Source of the DNA: Holophagales bacterium UBA5704
GTDB taxonomy: Bacteria; Acidobacteriota; Thermoanaerobaculia; Multivoradales; UBA5704
Assembly: GCA_002420005.1 (NCBI GenBank)
Contig: DIHE01000089.1
Location: forward strand, 55,697-78,181
DNA: 22,485 bases
Reading direction: 5' to 3'
Each line of letters begins with the position of its first letter. The first letter of the stretch is position 1. A model generated the notes under the pieces. The model saw only the letters and a program-made list of their open reading frames with translations. It was not told the origin of the DNA and searched no databases. The translations under genes were made by a program, and so were the position numbers. Positions 1 through 7,826 of this stretch are shown here, piece after piece.

Positions 1-2
1 TC

Positions 3-875
3 AAGCCGGGCAACATCATGGTCAGCCACGAGGGCCGGGTGAAGGTCCTCGATTTCGGCGTTGCCCGCCTCATCGGCGCCGGCCAGGAAATGGAAGCTCC
101 GGAAGGGGCAGACGTCAACGACGTCAACCTCACCCGGCCGGGTCTCATCGTCGGGACCCCTCACTACATGGCGCCCGAGCAGATTCTCGGCAGCCCGGTC
201 GATCCGCGGACGGATCTCTTTTCCCTCGGCATCCTGCTGTTCGAGATGGCGACCGGCCAACGGCCTTTCCAGGGAGAGCACCAGCTCGCCGTGATGGGAG
301 CCATCCTGTCGGACGCGCCACCCACAGCCCGCTCGCTGCGGCCCGAGCTTCCCGCCCGCTTCGATGAGATCCTCGCCCTCTGCCTGGCGAAGGAGCCATT
401 GCTGCGCTACCGCAGCGCCGCGCAGATGCGCGAGGAGCTGACCGAGCTGGCCAGCGGCCACGAGCTGGATCTGGGAAGCACCCTGATCGCTGCCCGCTCG
501 TTGCGGCGCAAACCGGACGGCGTCCGCTGGGACCACCCGCCGGTCTCCTCGCGGCTGCCGGGGCCGCCGCGGTGCCTCGGCCGTGCGGCGGAGGTCGAGA
601 CTCTGGTGGACGCCCTCTGTGCCGATCCGCCCTCCCCCATTCCCCTCCTCGGCCCCGCCGGAGCCGGCAAGAGCACGATCACCCTGGCGGCTCTGCACCA
701 CCCCCGCTCGCCCTCGACAACCTCGAAACCCCCTGGGAGCAGGACACGGCGGCGGTGGAAGAGCTGCTCACCGAGCTCGCCGGCCTGCACGGCCTCGCCC
801 TCGCCGTCTCCTTGCGCGGCGAGCAGCGCCCGTTCGGGCCGGACTGGCGCGAGGCCCTGCACGCCCGCCCTCTGA
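3..875 (+). CDS. Ser/Thr protein kinase fused to STAND-type NTPase, N-terminal half (5' partial, frameshifted)
   Basis: The left edge cuts the gene in the kinase catalytic loop (KPGNIM, the end of an HRDLKPGN motif). The DFG motif follows at nt 51-59, then the activation segment ending in MAPEQ (about 168-182) and subdomain IX (DLFSLGILLFEM). The kinase domain ends near nt 465. A linker leads to an NTPase start with a clear Walker A, GPAGAGKST (651-677). Shortly after, at LHH (693-701), homology stops in this frame and continues in another frame. The residues from about 702 to the stop at 875 are therefore out-of-frame sequence rich in Ser, Pro and Arg. Proteins of this type are cytosolic signalling kinases with a nucleotide-dependent switch and TPR sensor; the intact kinase would phosphorylate Ser/Thr on unknown partners. 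I see the kinase and Walker A directly; loss of function is inferred. Confidence 0.8.
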   Translation, partial: KPGNIMVSHEGRVKVLDFGVARLIGAGQEMEAPEGADVNDVNLTRPGLIVGTPHYMAPEQILGSPVDPRTDLFSLGILLFEMATGQRPFQGEHQLAVMGAILSDAPPTARSLRPELPARFDEILALCLAKEPLLRYRSAAQMREELTELASGHELDLGSTLIAARSLRRKPDGVRWDHPPVSSRLPGPPRCLGRAAEVETLVDALCADPPSPIPLLGPAGAGKSTITLAALHHPRSPSTTSKPPGSRTRRRWKSCSPSSPACTASPSPSPCAASSARSGRTGARPCTPAL

Positions 876-2611
876 CGCCGGAGATCGCCCGCAGCGTCTT
901 CCTCGCCTTCGCCGGGGACCGCTTCCACGACGATCCCGATCTCGACCCTCTCCTCGCGGAGCTGGACGGGCTGGCCCTCGCGGTCGTCCTCCTCGCCAGC
1001 CAGGCGGAAGGCGAGCCGGATCTCTACGCCCTGCGGCAACGTTGGCGCGATCAGCGCACAGCCCTCCTCCAGCGCAGCGGCGGCAGGGAAAGGCAGCACA
1101 GCCTGGAGGTCTCCCTCCGCCTCTCCTTCGAAAGCTCCCGCATGGGGGAGGAGAGCCTGCGGCTCCTCTCCCTCCTGAGCCTCCTGCCGGAAGGCCTCGC
1201 GCGCGAGGACCTCCCGGCCCTCCTGCCGGGCACCGGGCACGAGGCAGCCTCCGGTCTGCGCAAGGTCGGCCTCGCCTTCGACCAAGGCCACCGGCTGCGC
1301 GTGCTCGCCCCGATCCGCGAGCACGTGCAACGCAACCATCCCCCGCAGAACGAAGACTTCGACCGGCTCGTCGACCACCATCTCACCCTGGCCCGGATCG
1401 GTGACCGGATCGGCGGCGCAGGAGGAGCCGAGGCCGCCGACCGGCTGCGCAGCGAAATGGGCAACCTGGAGCCGATGATCCTCGCCGGCCTCGAACGGGA
1501 AGACCCGGTCCCGGCGATCCGCGCAGCGCTCGCCTTCACCAATGCCGTCCGCTTCACCGGGGTCGGCGAGCTGACCCTGATCGGCTGTGCGCTGCAAGCG
1601 GCACGGGATGCGGCGCAGCTGGGACTGGAGGCGGATTGCCTGCACAAGATGGGGGACATCCATCTCTACCGGGCACATTACCAGCAGGCGCAGGAACACT
1701 ATGAGCACGCTCAAGAGATCTATCAACGGGCGGGAGATTCCCATGGTACAGCCTGCTGCATGGCGCGCCGAGCCGAGATACACCTCCAGCAGACAAAACC
1801 AGACGACGCCCGTCGGCTCTACGAGCAAGCTCTCGTTCGGTTTTGCGAGCTCTCGGACCCTCACTGGGAAGCACAGAGCCTGCTAGGGCTCGGCTATGCG
1901 GCCGTTCAACGCGCCGAAAAGGTCGGTCGACCCCACTTGATCCACGCCCTCGCTCTCTTCCGCCAACTCGGCGACGTCAGGGGCGAAGCCAACTGCCTTC
2001 AGTACTTAGCCCAAGCCAGCTTAGATGCTGGTGACTACGCCGACGCCCGGGAGGAGTATGAGTCCGCCCTCTCGGGCTTTCGCCGTGTCGGCTCAATTCT
2101 GGGGGAGGCAAGCTGCTTGAGGTGTCTCGGCCACATCGCGGTGTGGCAGGGAAACCCGCAGGTCGCCGAGACCCTCGTCAACAAAGCCCTCCTGCTCTGC
2201 CGGCGGGTCGGCTCCCGGCTGGGGGAGGCGAATTGCCACTTCGTCCTCGGTGAAGCAGCAAGGGCCCGATTCGCACACGAAACGGCCGAAGAACTGCTAC
2301 AGAAGGCCCTGGTGCTCTTTAGGCAGCTGGGTCAGCCGACGGGAGTGGGCAATTGCCTGGAGAGCCTGGGATCCAACGCGGCGGCCCGCTCGGACCTGCC
2401 TGGCGCGCACCGCTATCTCAATGAGGCGCTCAGAATCTTGGGGGAGATCCCGCAGCCGGTCTCGTTCGGCCGGGTCCAGCTGAAGCTCGCCCGAATTTCC
2501 ACCAACCCTTTTGAGAGACAGGCGCACCTCGAAGCCGCTCGCCAGATCTGGGACGCCACCGGAGAGCTCGAACCGAAACACCACGAGCTCGAAGAGCCGG
2601 ATCTCGATTGA
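572..2611 (+). CDS. STAND NTPase/TPR half of the broken kinase gene
   Basis: This frame continues the kinase gene. Its first 44 or so codons (572-703) overlap the kinase frame and do not look genuine. Homology begins at about 704 with a Walker B-like LALDNLE (707-727) and the NB-ARC/STAND-like sequence after it, including a GLALAVVLLAS segment and a winged-helix-like stretch around nt 1080-1350. From about nt 1590 to 2500 there are roughly six or seven TPR-type helix pairs (YQQAQEHYEHAQEIY, DYADAREEYESALSGF and similar), a protein-binding superhelix. Only about ten residues separate Walker A and Walker B across the two frames, where STAND NTPases normally have several tens. This points to an internal deletion with a frame change. 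If translated alone, this piece would lack the kinase and the P-loop. It could also be an assembly error; read mapping would decide. Confidence 0.65.
   Translation: MPRPCGGGRDSGGRPLCRSALPHSPPRPRRSRQEHDHPGGSAPPPLALDNLETPWEQDTAAVEELLTELAGLHGLALAVSLRGEQRPFGPDWREALHARPLTPEIARSVFLAFAGDRFHDDPDLDPLLAELDGLALAVVLLASQAEGEPDLYALRQRWRDQRTALLQRSGGRERQHSLEVSLRLSFESSRMGEESLRLLSLLSLLPEGLAREDLPALLPGTGHEAASGLRKVGLAFDQGHRLRVLAPIREHVQRNHPPQNEDFDRLVDHHLTLARIGDRIGGAGGAEAADRLRSEMGNLEPMILAGLEREDPVPAIRAALAFTNAVRFTGVGELTLIGCALQAARDAAQLGLEADCLHKMGDIHLYRAHYQQAQEHYEHAQEIYQRAGDSHGTACCMARRAEIHLQQTKPDDARRLYEQALVRFCELSDPHWEAQSLLGLGYAAVQRAEKVGRPHLIHALALFRQLGDVRGEANCLQYLAQASLDAGDYADAREEYESALSGFRRVGSILGEASCLRCLGHIAVWQGNPQVAETLVNKALLLCRRVGSRLGEANCHFVLGEAARARFAHETAEELLQKALVLFRQLGQPTGVGNCLESLGSNAAARSDLPGAHRYLNEALRILGEIPQPVSFGRVQLKLARISTNPFERQAHLEAARQIWDATGELEPKHHELEEPDLD
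696..706 (+). other. Deletion/frameshift junction in the kinase-STAND-TPR gene
   Basis: Coding sense switches here from the kinase frame (GCT CTG CAC CAC) to the frame one base back (CCG CTC GCC CTC GAC AAC). A run of five C (701-705) lies at the switch. The run alone could suggest slippage, but Walker A and Walker B are brought unnaturally close, so missing sequence explains the join better than a programmed frameshift. Confidence 0.6.
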
Positions 2612-2641
2612 GCGGCGGCATCTCAGCTATCCTTGACCAAC

Positions 2642-4888
2642 ATGGTGGCCGACGAACGGAACCCTCCTCCACCTCCCGCGGCGCTGATCCAGGCGTGCGT
2701 CGACCGGGAGTGCGTGCTCTACGGCGGCGCCGGGCTGGGTGCCTGGGCGGGTTTCCCGGTGTGGCCGTCCTTCGTGCGCCGGCTGCTCGACTGGGCGGTT
2801 CAGGATCAGAGGATCGAGCCCGGTTTCGCCGAGTCGATGCGCGCCGCCATCCGGCAAGGAGACCTGGATGCGGCGGCGGACAACGTGGTCTCTGCGGTTC
2901 TCGAACGCGAGCCCGAAGCCCTCCACACCTTTCTCCGTGGGCTGTTCCTGCGCAAGAAGCCTCTCTCCGGCGTTCACAAGGTCCTCCAGGGCATCCCTTT
3001 CTCGGCGGTGTTGACCACCAGCTTCGACGACCTGTTCGAGCGCACCTACCCGGAGGCTCCCGTCTTCACCCCACGGCAGTCCGAGCCCCTCCTCGACGCC
3101 CTCTCGAGGCGCCGGTTCTTTCTCCTCAAGCTCTACGGGACGCTCGACCGGCCGGACACCGTGATGGTCGCGCCCGCGCAATATGAGGCGGTGGTCGGCG
3201 GCAACGCCGGTTTCGCCCAGTGCATGGAAACCCTCCTCTTCTCTCGGACCCTGCTCTTCATCGGCGCCAGCCTGGAGGGGATCGAAGCCTGCCTGCGCAG
3301 CATCGCCCTGCCCACCGGCATCAAGCGGACCCACTACGCCCTGGTCGCCGTCAAAGGGAGGGCCTGGGAATCCAAGGCCCTCTTTCTCCAACGCCGCTAC
3401 GGCATCCAGGTGCTTCCTTTCCGGCCGTCGAAGGGATTTCCCGAGCTGTTGACCTTCGTCACCGAGCTGCGCGAGCTGGCCACACCGGTGCAGTCGGCGC
3501 CCGGCGGCTCCCTCTCCGTCCCGGCCGCCCCGGCCGGCGACGGGCCCGGCCAGCTCAAGCGCATGGTGATCGAAAACGTCGGGGCGTTCGAGCACCTGGA
3601 TCTCTCTTTCCACCCGCGGTGGAACATCCTGCTCGGAGACAACGGCGTCGGCAAGTCGACCCTCCTCAAGGCCCTGGCCGTCGCCATGATCGGCAAGGAC
3701 GCCGAACCGTTCGCCGGGCGCCTCCTCCGGCAACCCGGCAACCCGACGGAGCTCCCGGCACCGGGGGTCATCACGCTCCAGACGGAGCGCGGCACCTACA
3801 AGACCACCGTCCACAGCCGGCCGAGCCAGAAGATCGAGGTCCTCTCGGTCCCCGGCCGCTGCCTCGAAGCCGAGGGCTGGCTGGCCATCGGGTTTCCTCC
3901 CTTGCGGACGATGAGCTGGGACCGGCCCCGGGCGCAGGAAACCCTCGCCCGCTCGCGACCCACGCCGAGCGACCTCCTGCCGCTCGTCCAGGGAGATCCC
4001 GATCCGCGGCTCAACCAGTTGAAGCAGTGGATCGTCAATCTCGACTACTGGATCAAGGACGCACGCTCGCGTACCGGCGACGGCGGTCTGTACGAAAAGC
4101 TCCTGCATGAGTTCTTCCGCGTCGTCGGCGAGATCACCGAAGGGGTGACGATCCAGTTCGTCGAGGTCCGACCGCAGACGTTCGAGATCATCGTGCGCAC
4201 CGACGACGGCGAAATTCCGCTCGAAGCCGTGAGCCAGGGCATGATTTCGCTGATGGGCTGGGTGGGCGTCCTCCTTCAGCGGTTCTACGAGGTCTATGAC
4301 GACGCGGACGGCGCCGATCCGCGGCACCGCTACGCGCTCGTCCTGATGGACGAGATCGACGCCCACCTCCATCCCAACTGGCAACGGACCTTGGTGCCCA
4401 AGCTGGAAAAGGTCTTTCCGAACGCCCAGTTCATCGCCACCACCCACTCCCCTCTGGTGGTGGCCGGCATGCCGCCCGAGCAGGTCTTCCGCTTTGCGCG
4501 CGGGGCCGACGGCAAGGTCGCCCGCCTGCCGGTCGAGGCGGACATGCTCGCCGGACGCGCCGATCAGATCCTCACCGGCGACCTCTTCGGGCTCGCGACG
4601 ACGCTCGCCCCGGTCACCGAGGAGGTGATGAGGCGCTATACGGAGCTGCTCGGCAAGAGCCGGCGCGACGAGGTCGAAGAACGGGAATTCCAGAGCCTCC
4701 GGCCGGTGCTGCAGGCCCGGATTCCGCCCTCCGGCGAAACGCCGGTGGAACGCCGGGTCCAGGAGCTGCTGCGGGACCTCCTGCGGTCTCAGGCCGGCGA
4801 TCTCTTCCCGGACGCGCAGAAAAACCTCCTGGAGACCGCCCGCAAGCTGTTTCAGGCCCTCCAGAAGGAGCCGAGGAGCACGTCGTGA
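2642..4888 (+). CDS. SIR2-like domain fused to AAA/ABC-type ATPase (PtuA-like defence ATPase)
   Basis: A 748-aa protein from ATG 2642; an in-frame TTG at 2633 would add three residues, and neither start has a good Shine-Dalgarno. Residues about 22-280 follow the SIR2_2 layout: a glycine loop (GGAGLGAWAGFPVW, 28-41), TTSFDDLFE (125-133), LLKLYGTLDRP (161-171), a TLLFIGASLEG strand (203-213) and YGIQVLPF (253-260). In active SIR2 NADases the corresponding motifs are TTNxD and KxHG; here Asn is Ser127 and His is Tyr165. A Pro/Ala/Gly linker (282-303) leads to an ATPase with Walker A GDNGVGKST (332-340), a signature-like SQGMISLMGW (531-540), Walker B LVLMDEID (566-573) and a switch histidine in ATTHSP (H602). 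No TOPRIM domain follows, so it is not a classic OLD nuclease. The C-terminal 100 residues are helical, and the LTGDLFGL motif (644-651) recalls ATPases that partner HNH nucleases. The 4-bp overlap with the HNH gene indicates a shared complex, most likely anti-phage. The domains are secure; the system type is inferred. Confidence 0.87.
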   Translation: MVADERNPPPPPAALIQACVDRECVLYGGAGLGAWAGFPVWPSFVRRLLDWAVQDQRIEPGFAESMRAAIRQGDLDAAADNVVSAVLEREPEALHTFLRGLFLRKKPLSGVHKVLQGIPFSAVLTTSFDDLFERTYPEAPVFTPRQSEPLLDALSRRRFFLLKLYGTLDRPDTVMVAPAQYEAVVGGNAGFAQCMETLLFSRTLLFIGASLEGIEACLRSIALPTGIKRTHYALVAVKGRAWESKALFLQRRYGIQVLPFRPSKGFPELLTFVTELRELATPVQSAPGGSLSVPAAPAGDGPGQLKRMVIENVGAFEHLDLSFHPRWNILLGDNGVGKSTLLKALAVAMIGKDAEPFAGRLLRQPGNPTELPAPGVITLQTERGTYKTTVHSRPSQKIEVLSVPGRCLEAEGWLAIGFPPLRTMSWDRPRAQETLARSRPTPSDLLPLVQGDPDPRLNQLKQWIVNLDYWIKDARSRTGDGGLYEKLLHEFFRVVGEITEGVTIQFVEVRPQTFEIIVRTDDGEIPLEAVSQGMISLMGWVGVLLQRFYEVYDDADGADPRHRYALVLMDEIDAHLHPNWQRTLVPKLEKVFPNAQFIATTHSPLVVAGMPPEQVFRFARGADGKVARLPVEADMLAGRADQILTGDLFGLATTLAPVTEEVMRRYTELLGKSRRDEVEEREFQSLRPVLQARIPPSGETPVERRVQELLRDLLRSQAGDLFPDAQKNLLETARKLFQALQKEPRSTS
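4873..4878 (+). promoter_or_regulatory. Ribosome binding site of the HNH gene
   Basis: GAGGAG lies 6 nt before the GTG start at 4885, inside the end of the ATPase gene. It supports the GTG start and translational coupling through the GTGA overlap. Confidence 0.6.
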
Positions 4889-5796
4889 TCCAGATTCCGT
4901 TCGATCCGGAGAAGCTCACGGCCGACCAGAAAAAGTGGTGGTCCACCTGGCAGAAACGGGCCGAGAAGGCGACCCAGGACGTGATCGACGCCTGGGAAAC
5001 GTGGAAGGCCACGGCGCCCGCCGGATCCAAGTTCTCGTACAAATGGAAGGACAAAATCTGGTCCGATCTCAAGGACTGGCTGCTCGAGAACGTCTTCCAC
5101 GGCAAGTGCGCCTACTGCGAAACGAAAGCCACACGATGGTCCCCTCACGGGGAGCACTTCCGCCCCAAAGGCGGCGTGACCTGCAAGATCCCGGGCCAGG
5201 AGGGTCTCCACGTGGGCCGCTGCACGGACGTCGACGGCCAGGCGATCGATCATCCCGGATATTTCTGGCTCGCCTACCACTGGTGGAACCTGGTCCCATC
5301 CTGTGAAAAGTGCAACGCGGGCGAAGGAAAACAAACCCAGTTTCCCGTCAAGTCCGCCGCCTACGTCCTGCTCCATCCGGTCGCGCCGGGCGGCGGAACC
5401 CTGAAGCACCCGGTTCGGCCGAGCGCGCAGTGGCCTGGATACGGCTATCTCCACCCGGAAGATCTCGACACCCTGGAAGACCGGCTCCTTCTCCATCCCT
5501 ACGCGGATGACCCCAGGCAGCACCTCGTCTTCGGAGACCGAGGCCTCGTCGCGGCCAAGAGTGAGCGGGGCAAGCATTCGATCGAGGTGTACCGGCTGGC
5601 GGCTGAGGCGTTGCGCCAGGAGCGGCAAAGGGCTCAGGAGGCTGCGCTGAACAAGTACCTGATGGCCCTCGGAGCCGGAGCGGACATGAAGGCCAAACGC
5701 GCCAACGCCGCGGCCACCCTGGCCGACCATCGCGCCGGAATCGAACCGTACTCGGCCGCGGTGCTCGACTACCTCGACCTCGCGTTCGCTCCGTAG
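4885..5796 (+). CDS. HNH endonuclease (PtuB/TIGR02646-like), partner of the SIR2-ATPase
   Basis: A 303-aa protein with a zinc-ribbon HNH core: CAYCE (Cys75, Cys78), EHFRPKG (Glu90, His91), then NLVPSCEKCN (Asn135, Cys140, Cys143, Asn144). The EHFRPK and NLVPSCxxCN motifs are typical of the TIGR02646-type HNH proteins found with retrons and with Septu (PtuB). After the core comes the family's usual tail, HPYADDPRQHLVF (204-216), followed by a helical C-terminus. It likely cuts DNA or RNA when licensed by the upstream ATPase; the substrate cannot be read from sequence. The GTG start overlaps the ATPase stop by 4 bp and has a good Shine-Dalgarno. All four Cys and the HNH His are present, so the nuclease looks intact even though the SIR2 domain of its partner appears to lack its usual catalytic residues. 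Confidence 0.88.
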   Translation: MIQIPFDPEKLTADQKKWWSTWQKRAEKATQDVIDAWETWKATAPAGSKFSYKWKDKIWSDLKDWLLENVFHGKCAYCETKATRWSPHGEHFRPKGGVTCKIPGQEGLHVGRCTDVDGQAIDHPGYFWLAYHWWNLVPSCEKCNAGEGKQTQFPVKSAAYVLLHPVAPGGGTLKHPVRPSAQWPGYGYLHPEDLDTLEDRLLLHPYADDPRQHLVFGDRGLVAAKSERGKHSIEVYRLAAEALRQERQRAQEAALNKYLMALGAGADMKAKRANAAATLADHRAGIEPYSAAVLDYLDLAFAP

Positions 5797-5808
5797 AGCC
5801 CGAACCTC

Positions 5809-7743
5809 ATGCGCCCTCTCGCCATCGCTCTCGCCGCCTGCCTGGCCGCGTGCCGGCAGGCGCCCCTCCCGACAGCCGGTCCCGGGGACCCGCCGGTGGT
5901 TCCGGAGATCGCCCGGGTGGCGGAGAAAGGCCGGCCGGTGCTCTTCGTGGGGCTCGACGGCGCCGACTGGGAGATGCTCGATCCCTACCTGCAAGCCGGC
6001 CTCCTGCCGAACCTCGCCGCGCTTTCCCACGAGGGGCGAACCGGTGTGCTCACCTCGATCCAGCCACCCCTCTCCCCCCTGGTCTGGACGACGGAGATGA
6101 CCGGGGTGAGCCCGATCGAGCACGGCATCCTCGACTTCACGCGGTTCAACCCGCAGACCGGCGAGCGCGAGCCGATTCCGCGCGACGAGCGCCGGGTGCC
6201 GGCGGTGTGGAACATGGCCTCCGCGGCAGGCAGGAGCGTCGCCGTCTTCGGGATGTGGGCCACCTGGCCCGCCGAGCCGGTGCGCGGCCTGCTCGTCGCC
6301 GACCGCTTCTCCTCCTTCACGACGACCGGACCTCCACCCGCCGGCTCGGTGCACCCGGCCGGGCGCGAGGTCTGGGCGCGGCAGATCCTGGAGCAGGTCC
6401 AGCGGAAAACGGACCTCCCGGCACTCCAGAGCTATCTGCCGGACCTGACCGAGGCGGAATTCCGCGCGGCGGTGGTTCGGCCGGACGCCTATGGCGATCC
6501 GGTCAGCGCCCTGCACCGCATCCTCGTCGAGACCCGGACCTGGGACGCCCTCGCGCGGAGCCGGATCGCCGAGGCGCGGCCGGACCTGTCCATCGTCTAC
6601 TTCCAAGGCACCGACACCCTCGGCCATGTCTTCGCCCCCTTTGCACCGCCGCGGCGGCCCGGCGTCTCCGACCCCGATTTCGCCCGCTTCTCGCGGGTTC
6701 CCGAGGCCTACTTCCAGGAGATCGACCACCTGCTCGGCGAGTATCGGAAGCTCGCCGAGCAGCAGGGCGCGGTGCTGATGCTCGCCTCGGACCACGGCTT
6801 CCGGTGGAGCGAGGCGCGGCCCGAGCACCTCTCCACCCGTTCGGCGGCGACGGCCGCCACGGCGGGCCTCTGGCACCGGGACGAAGGGATCTACCTCCTG
6901 TGGGGACCTGGCATCGCTCCCGGACCCCGCGAACGTGGGAGCGTCGAGCAGGTCTGCGCCACGCTGCTCGCCCTGCTCGGCCTGCCTCCGGGCGCCGGCC
7001 TCGCAGCGCCTCCCCTGCCCGGCGTGGCGGCCTCGGAGGCGGTGGCGGTCGATTATCGAGCCCTCCTCCCCACCGCACCGGTTCCCGCCTCAACCCGAGC
7101 CCAAGGCTCCGGAGAGGTCGAGAAGCTACGGGCGCTCGGCTACATCGGCGGAACCGAGCCCACCCGGGCGCCGGCCGGCGCCGGATCGACCCGCACACCG
7201 GCCTCCTTCAACAACGAGGGGCTTCTTCTGCGCCAAGAGGGGAAGATCCGCGAGGCTGCGGCGGCGTACGAGCGGGCCCTCGCGATCGATCCGCGGTCGG
7301 CCGCGGCGGCCTGGAACCTGAGCGACCTTCTCCACTCCGAGGGGCGTGAGCCGGAACGCTCGGACGCCCTCCTCGTCCGGGCCGCTGCGGCCGGGCTCCC
7401 CGAAGCCGCCGAGCGGGCCGGCTCGCGCGCCCTGGAGCTGGCACGTGCCGGGCAGGCCACGCGCGCCCGGCGCCTCCTCGACGCCGCGGTGGCGGCGCTC
7501 CCCGCGGACCCCGGCCTGCGTCTCCTGCGCGGCCGGTCGTCCCTCGAAGCCCGGGATTGCACCGCCGCGCGCACCGATTTCCAGGAAGCGACGCGCCTCG
7601 CGCCCGAGAACGCCGTCGCCTGGGCCTCCCTCGGCCTCTCGGCGCTCTGCCTCGACGATCCCGCCACGGCCCGCCGCGCGCTCGAACGGTCGCTCGCGAT
7701 CGACCCGAACCAGCCGCAGGTACGGGCGGCGCTCGGGGGATGA
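5809..7743 (+). CDS. Lipoprotein of the alkaline phosphatase/type I phosphodiesterase superfamily with C-terminal TPRs
   Basis: A 644-aa protein. The N-terminus is a short lipoprotein signal with two possible lipoboxes, LAAC at 8-11 and 12-15; Cys15 is the more likely acylation site, placing the protein on the outer face of a membrane. The catalytic domain starts at VLFVGLDGADW (Asp50). A nucleophile candidate lies in PLVWTTEMTG (Thr94/95), and further metal ligands are Asp269 and His273 (TDTLGH), Asp328 and His329 (ASDHGF) and His356. This matches the Phosphodiest/AlkP fold, whose members hydrolyse phosphate mono- or diesters. Residues about 465-644 form three or four TPR units (AAAAYERALAIDP, ATARRALERSLAIDP). 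It begins 12 nt after the HNH stop with no clear Shine-Dalgarno, so it may be read from the same transcript. A role in defence is not supported by its domains. The substrate is unknown. Confidence 0.82.
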   Translation: MRPLAIALAACLAACRQAPLPTAGPGDPPVVPEIARVAEKGRPVLFVGLDGADWEMLDPYLQAGLLPNLAALSHEGRTGVLTSIQPPLSPLVWTTEMTGVSPIEHGILDFTRFNPQTGEREPIPRDERRVPAVWNMASAAGRSVAVFGMWATWPAEPVRGLLVADRFSSFTTTGPPPAGSVHPAGREVWARQILEQVQRKTDLPALQSYLPDLTEAEFRAAVVRPDAYGDPVSALHRILVETRTWDALARSRIAEARPDLSIVYFQGTDTLGHVFAPFAPPRRPGVSDPDFARFSRVPEAYFQEIDHLLGEYRKLAEQQGAVLMLASDHGFRWSEARPEHLSTRSAATAATAGLWHRDEGIYLLWGPGIAPGPRERGSVEQVCATLLALLGLPPGAGLAAPPLPGVAASEAVAVDYRALLPTAPVPASTRAQGSGEVEKLRALGYIGGTEPTRAPAGAGSTRTPASFNNEGLLLRQEGKIREAAAAYERALAIDPRSAAAAWNLSDLLHSEGREPERSDALLVRAAAAGLPEAAERAGSRALELARAGQATRARRLLDAAVAALPADPGLRLLRGRSSLEARDCTAARTDFQEATRLAPENAVAWASLGLSALCLDDPATARRALERSLAIDPNQPQVRAALGG

Positions 7744-7826
7744 AGCCGGACACGGCAAACCGGTCGTCTCCTCGCCCGCCCTCGCCGACATGCACGCCGG
7801 GGTGTCCAAGGACGCCTCTGCGTTGC
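7744..7826. other. Convergent intergenic gap, no strong terminator seen
   Basis: This 83-nt gap separates the stop of the lipoprotein gene and the stop of the haloperoxidase gene, which converge. A weak inverted pair (GGACAC near 7748, GTGTCC near 7803) has a loop too long to call a terminator, and no T-run follows on either strand. Confidence 0.35.

Noticed and set aside
407..1864. Minus-strand frame of 485 codons opposite the STAND/TPR region
   Set aside because: The plus strand carries Walker B and TPR motifs; the antisense product has no recognisable domain.
3640..4888. OLD-family nuclease (ATPase plus TOPRIM)
   Set aside because: No TOPRIM acidic motifs follow the Walker B and switch regions; the nuclease activity is in the next gene as HNH.
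2642..5796. Retron effector operon
   Set aside because: No reverse transcriptase and no retron RNA-like inverted repeat were found in the flanking sequence.
2627..6876. Two long minus-strand frames (2627-4447 and 4852-6876)
   Set aside because: They lie antisense to the SIR2-ATPase, HNH and lipoprotein genes, whose motifs are unmistakable; the antisense products show only Arg/Gly/Glu-rich shadow composition.
7744..7826. Bidirectional terminator between convergent genes
   Set aside because: The only inverted pair is six bases with a loop near 50 nt and no T-run.
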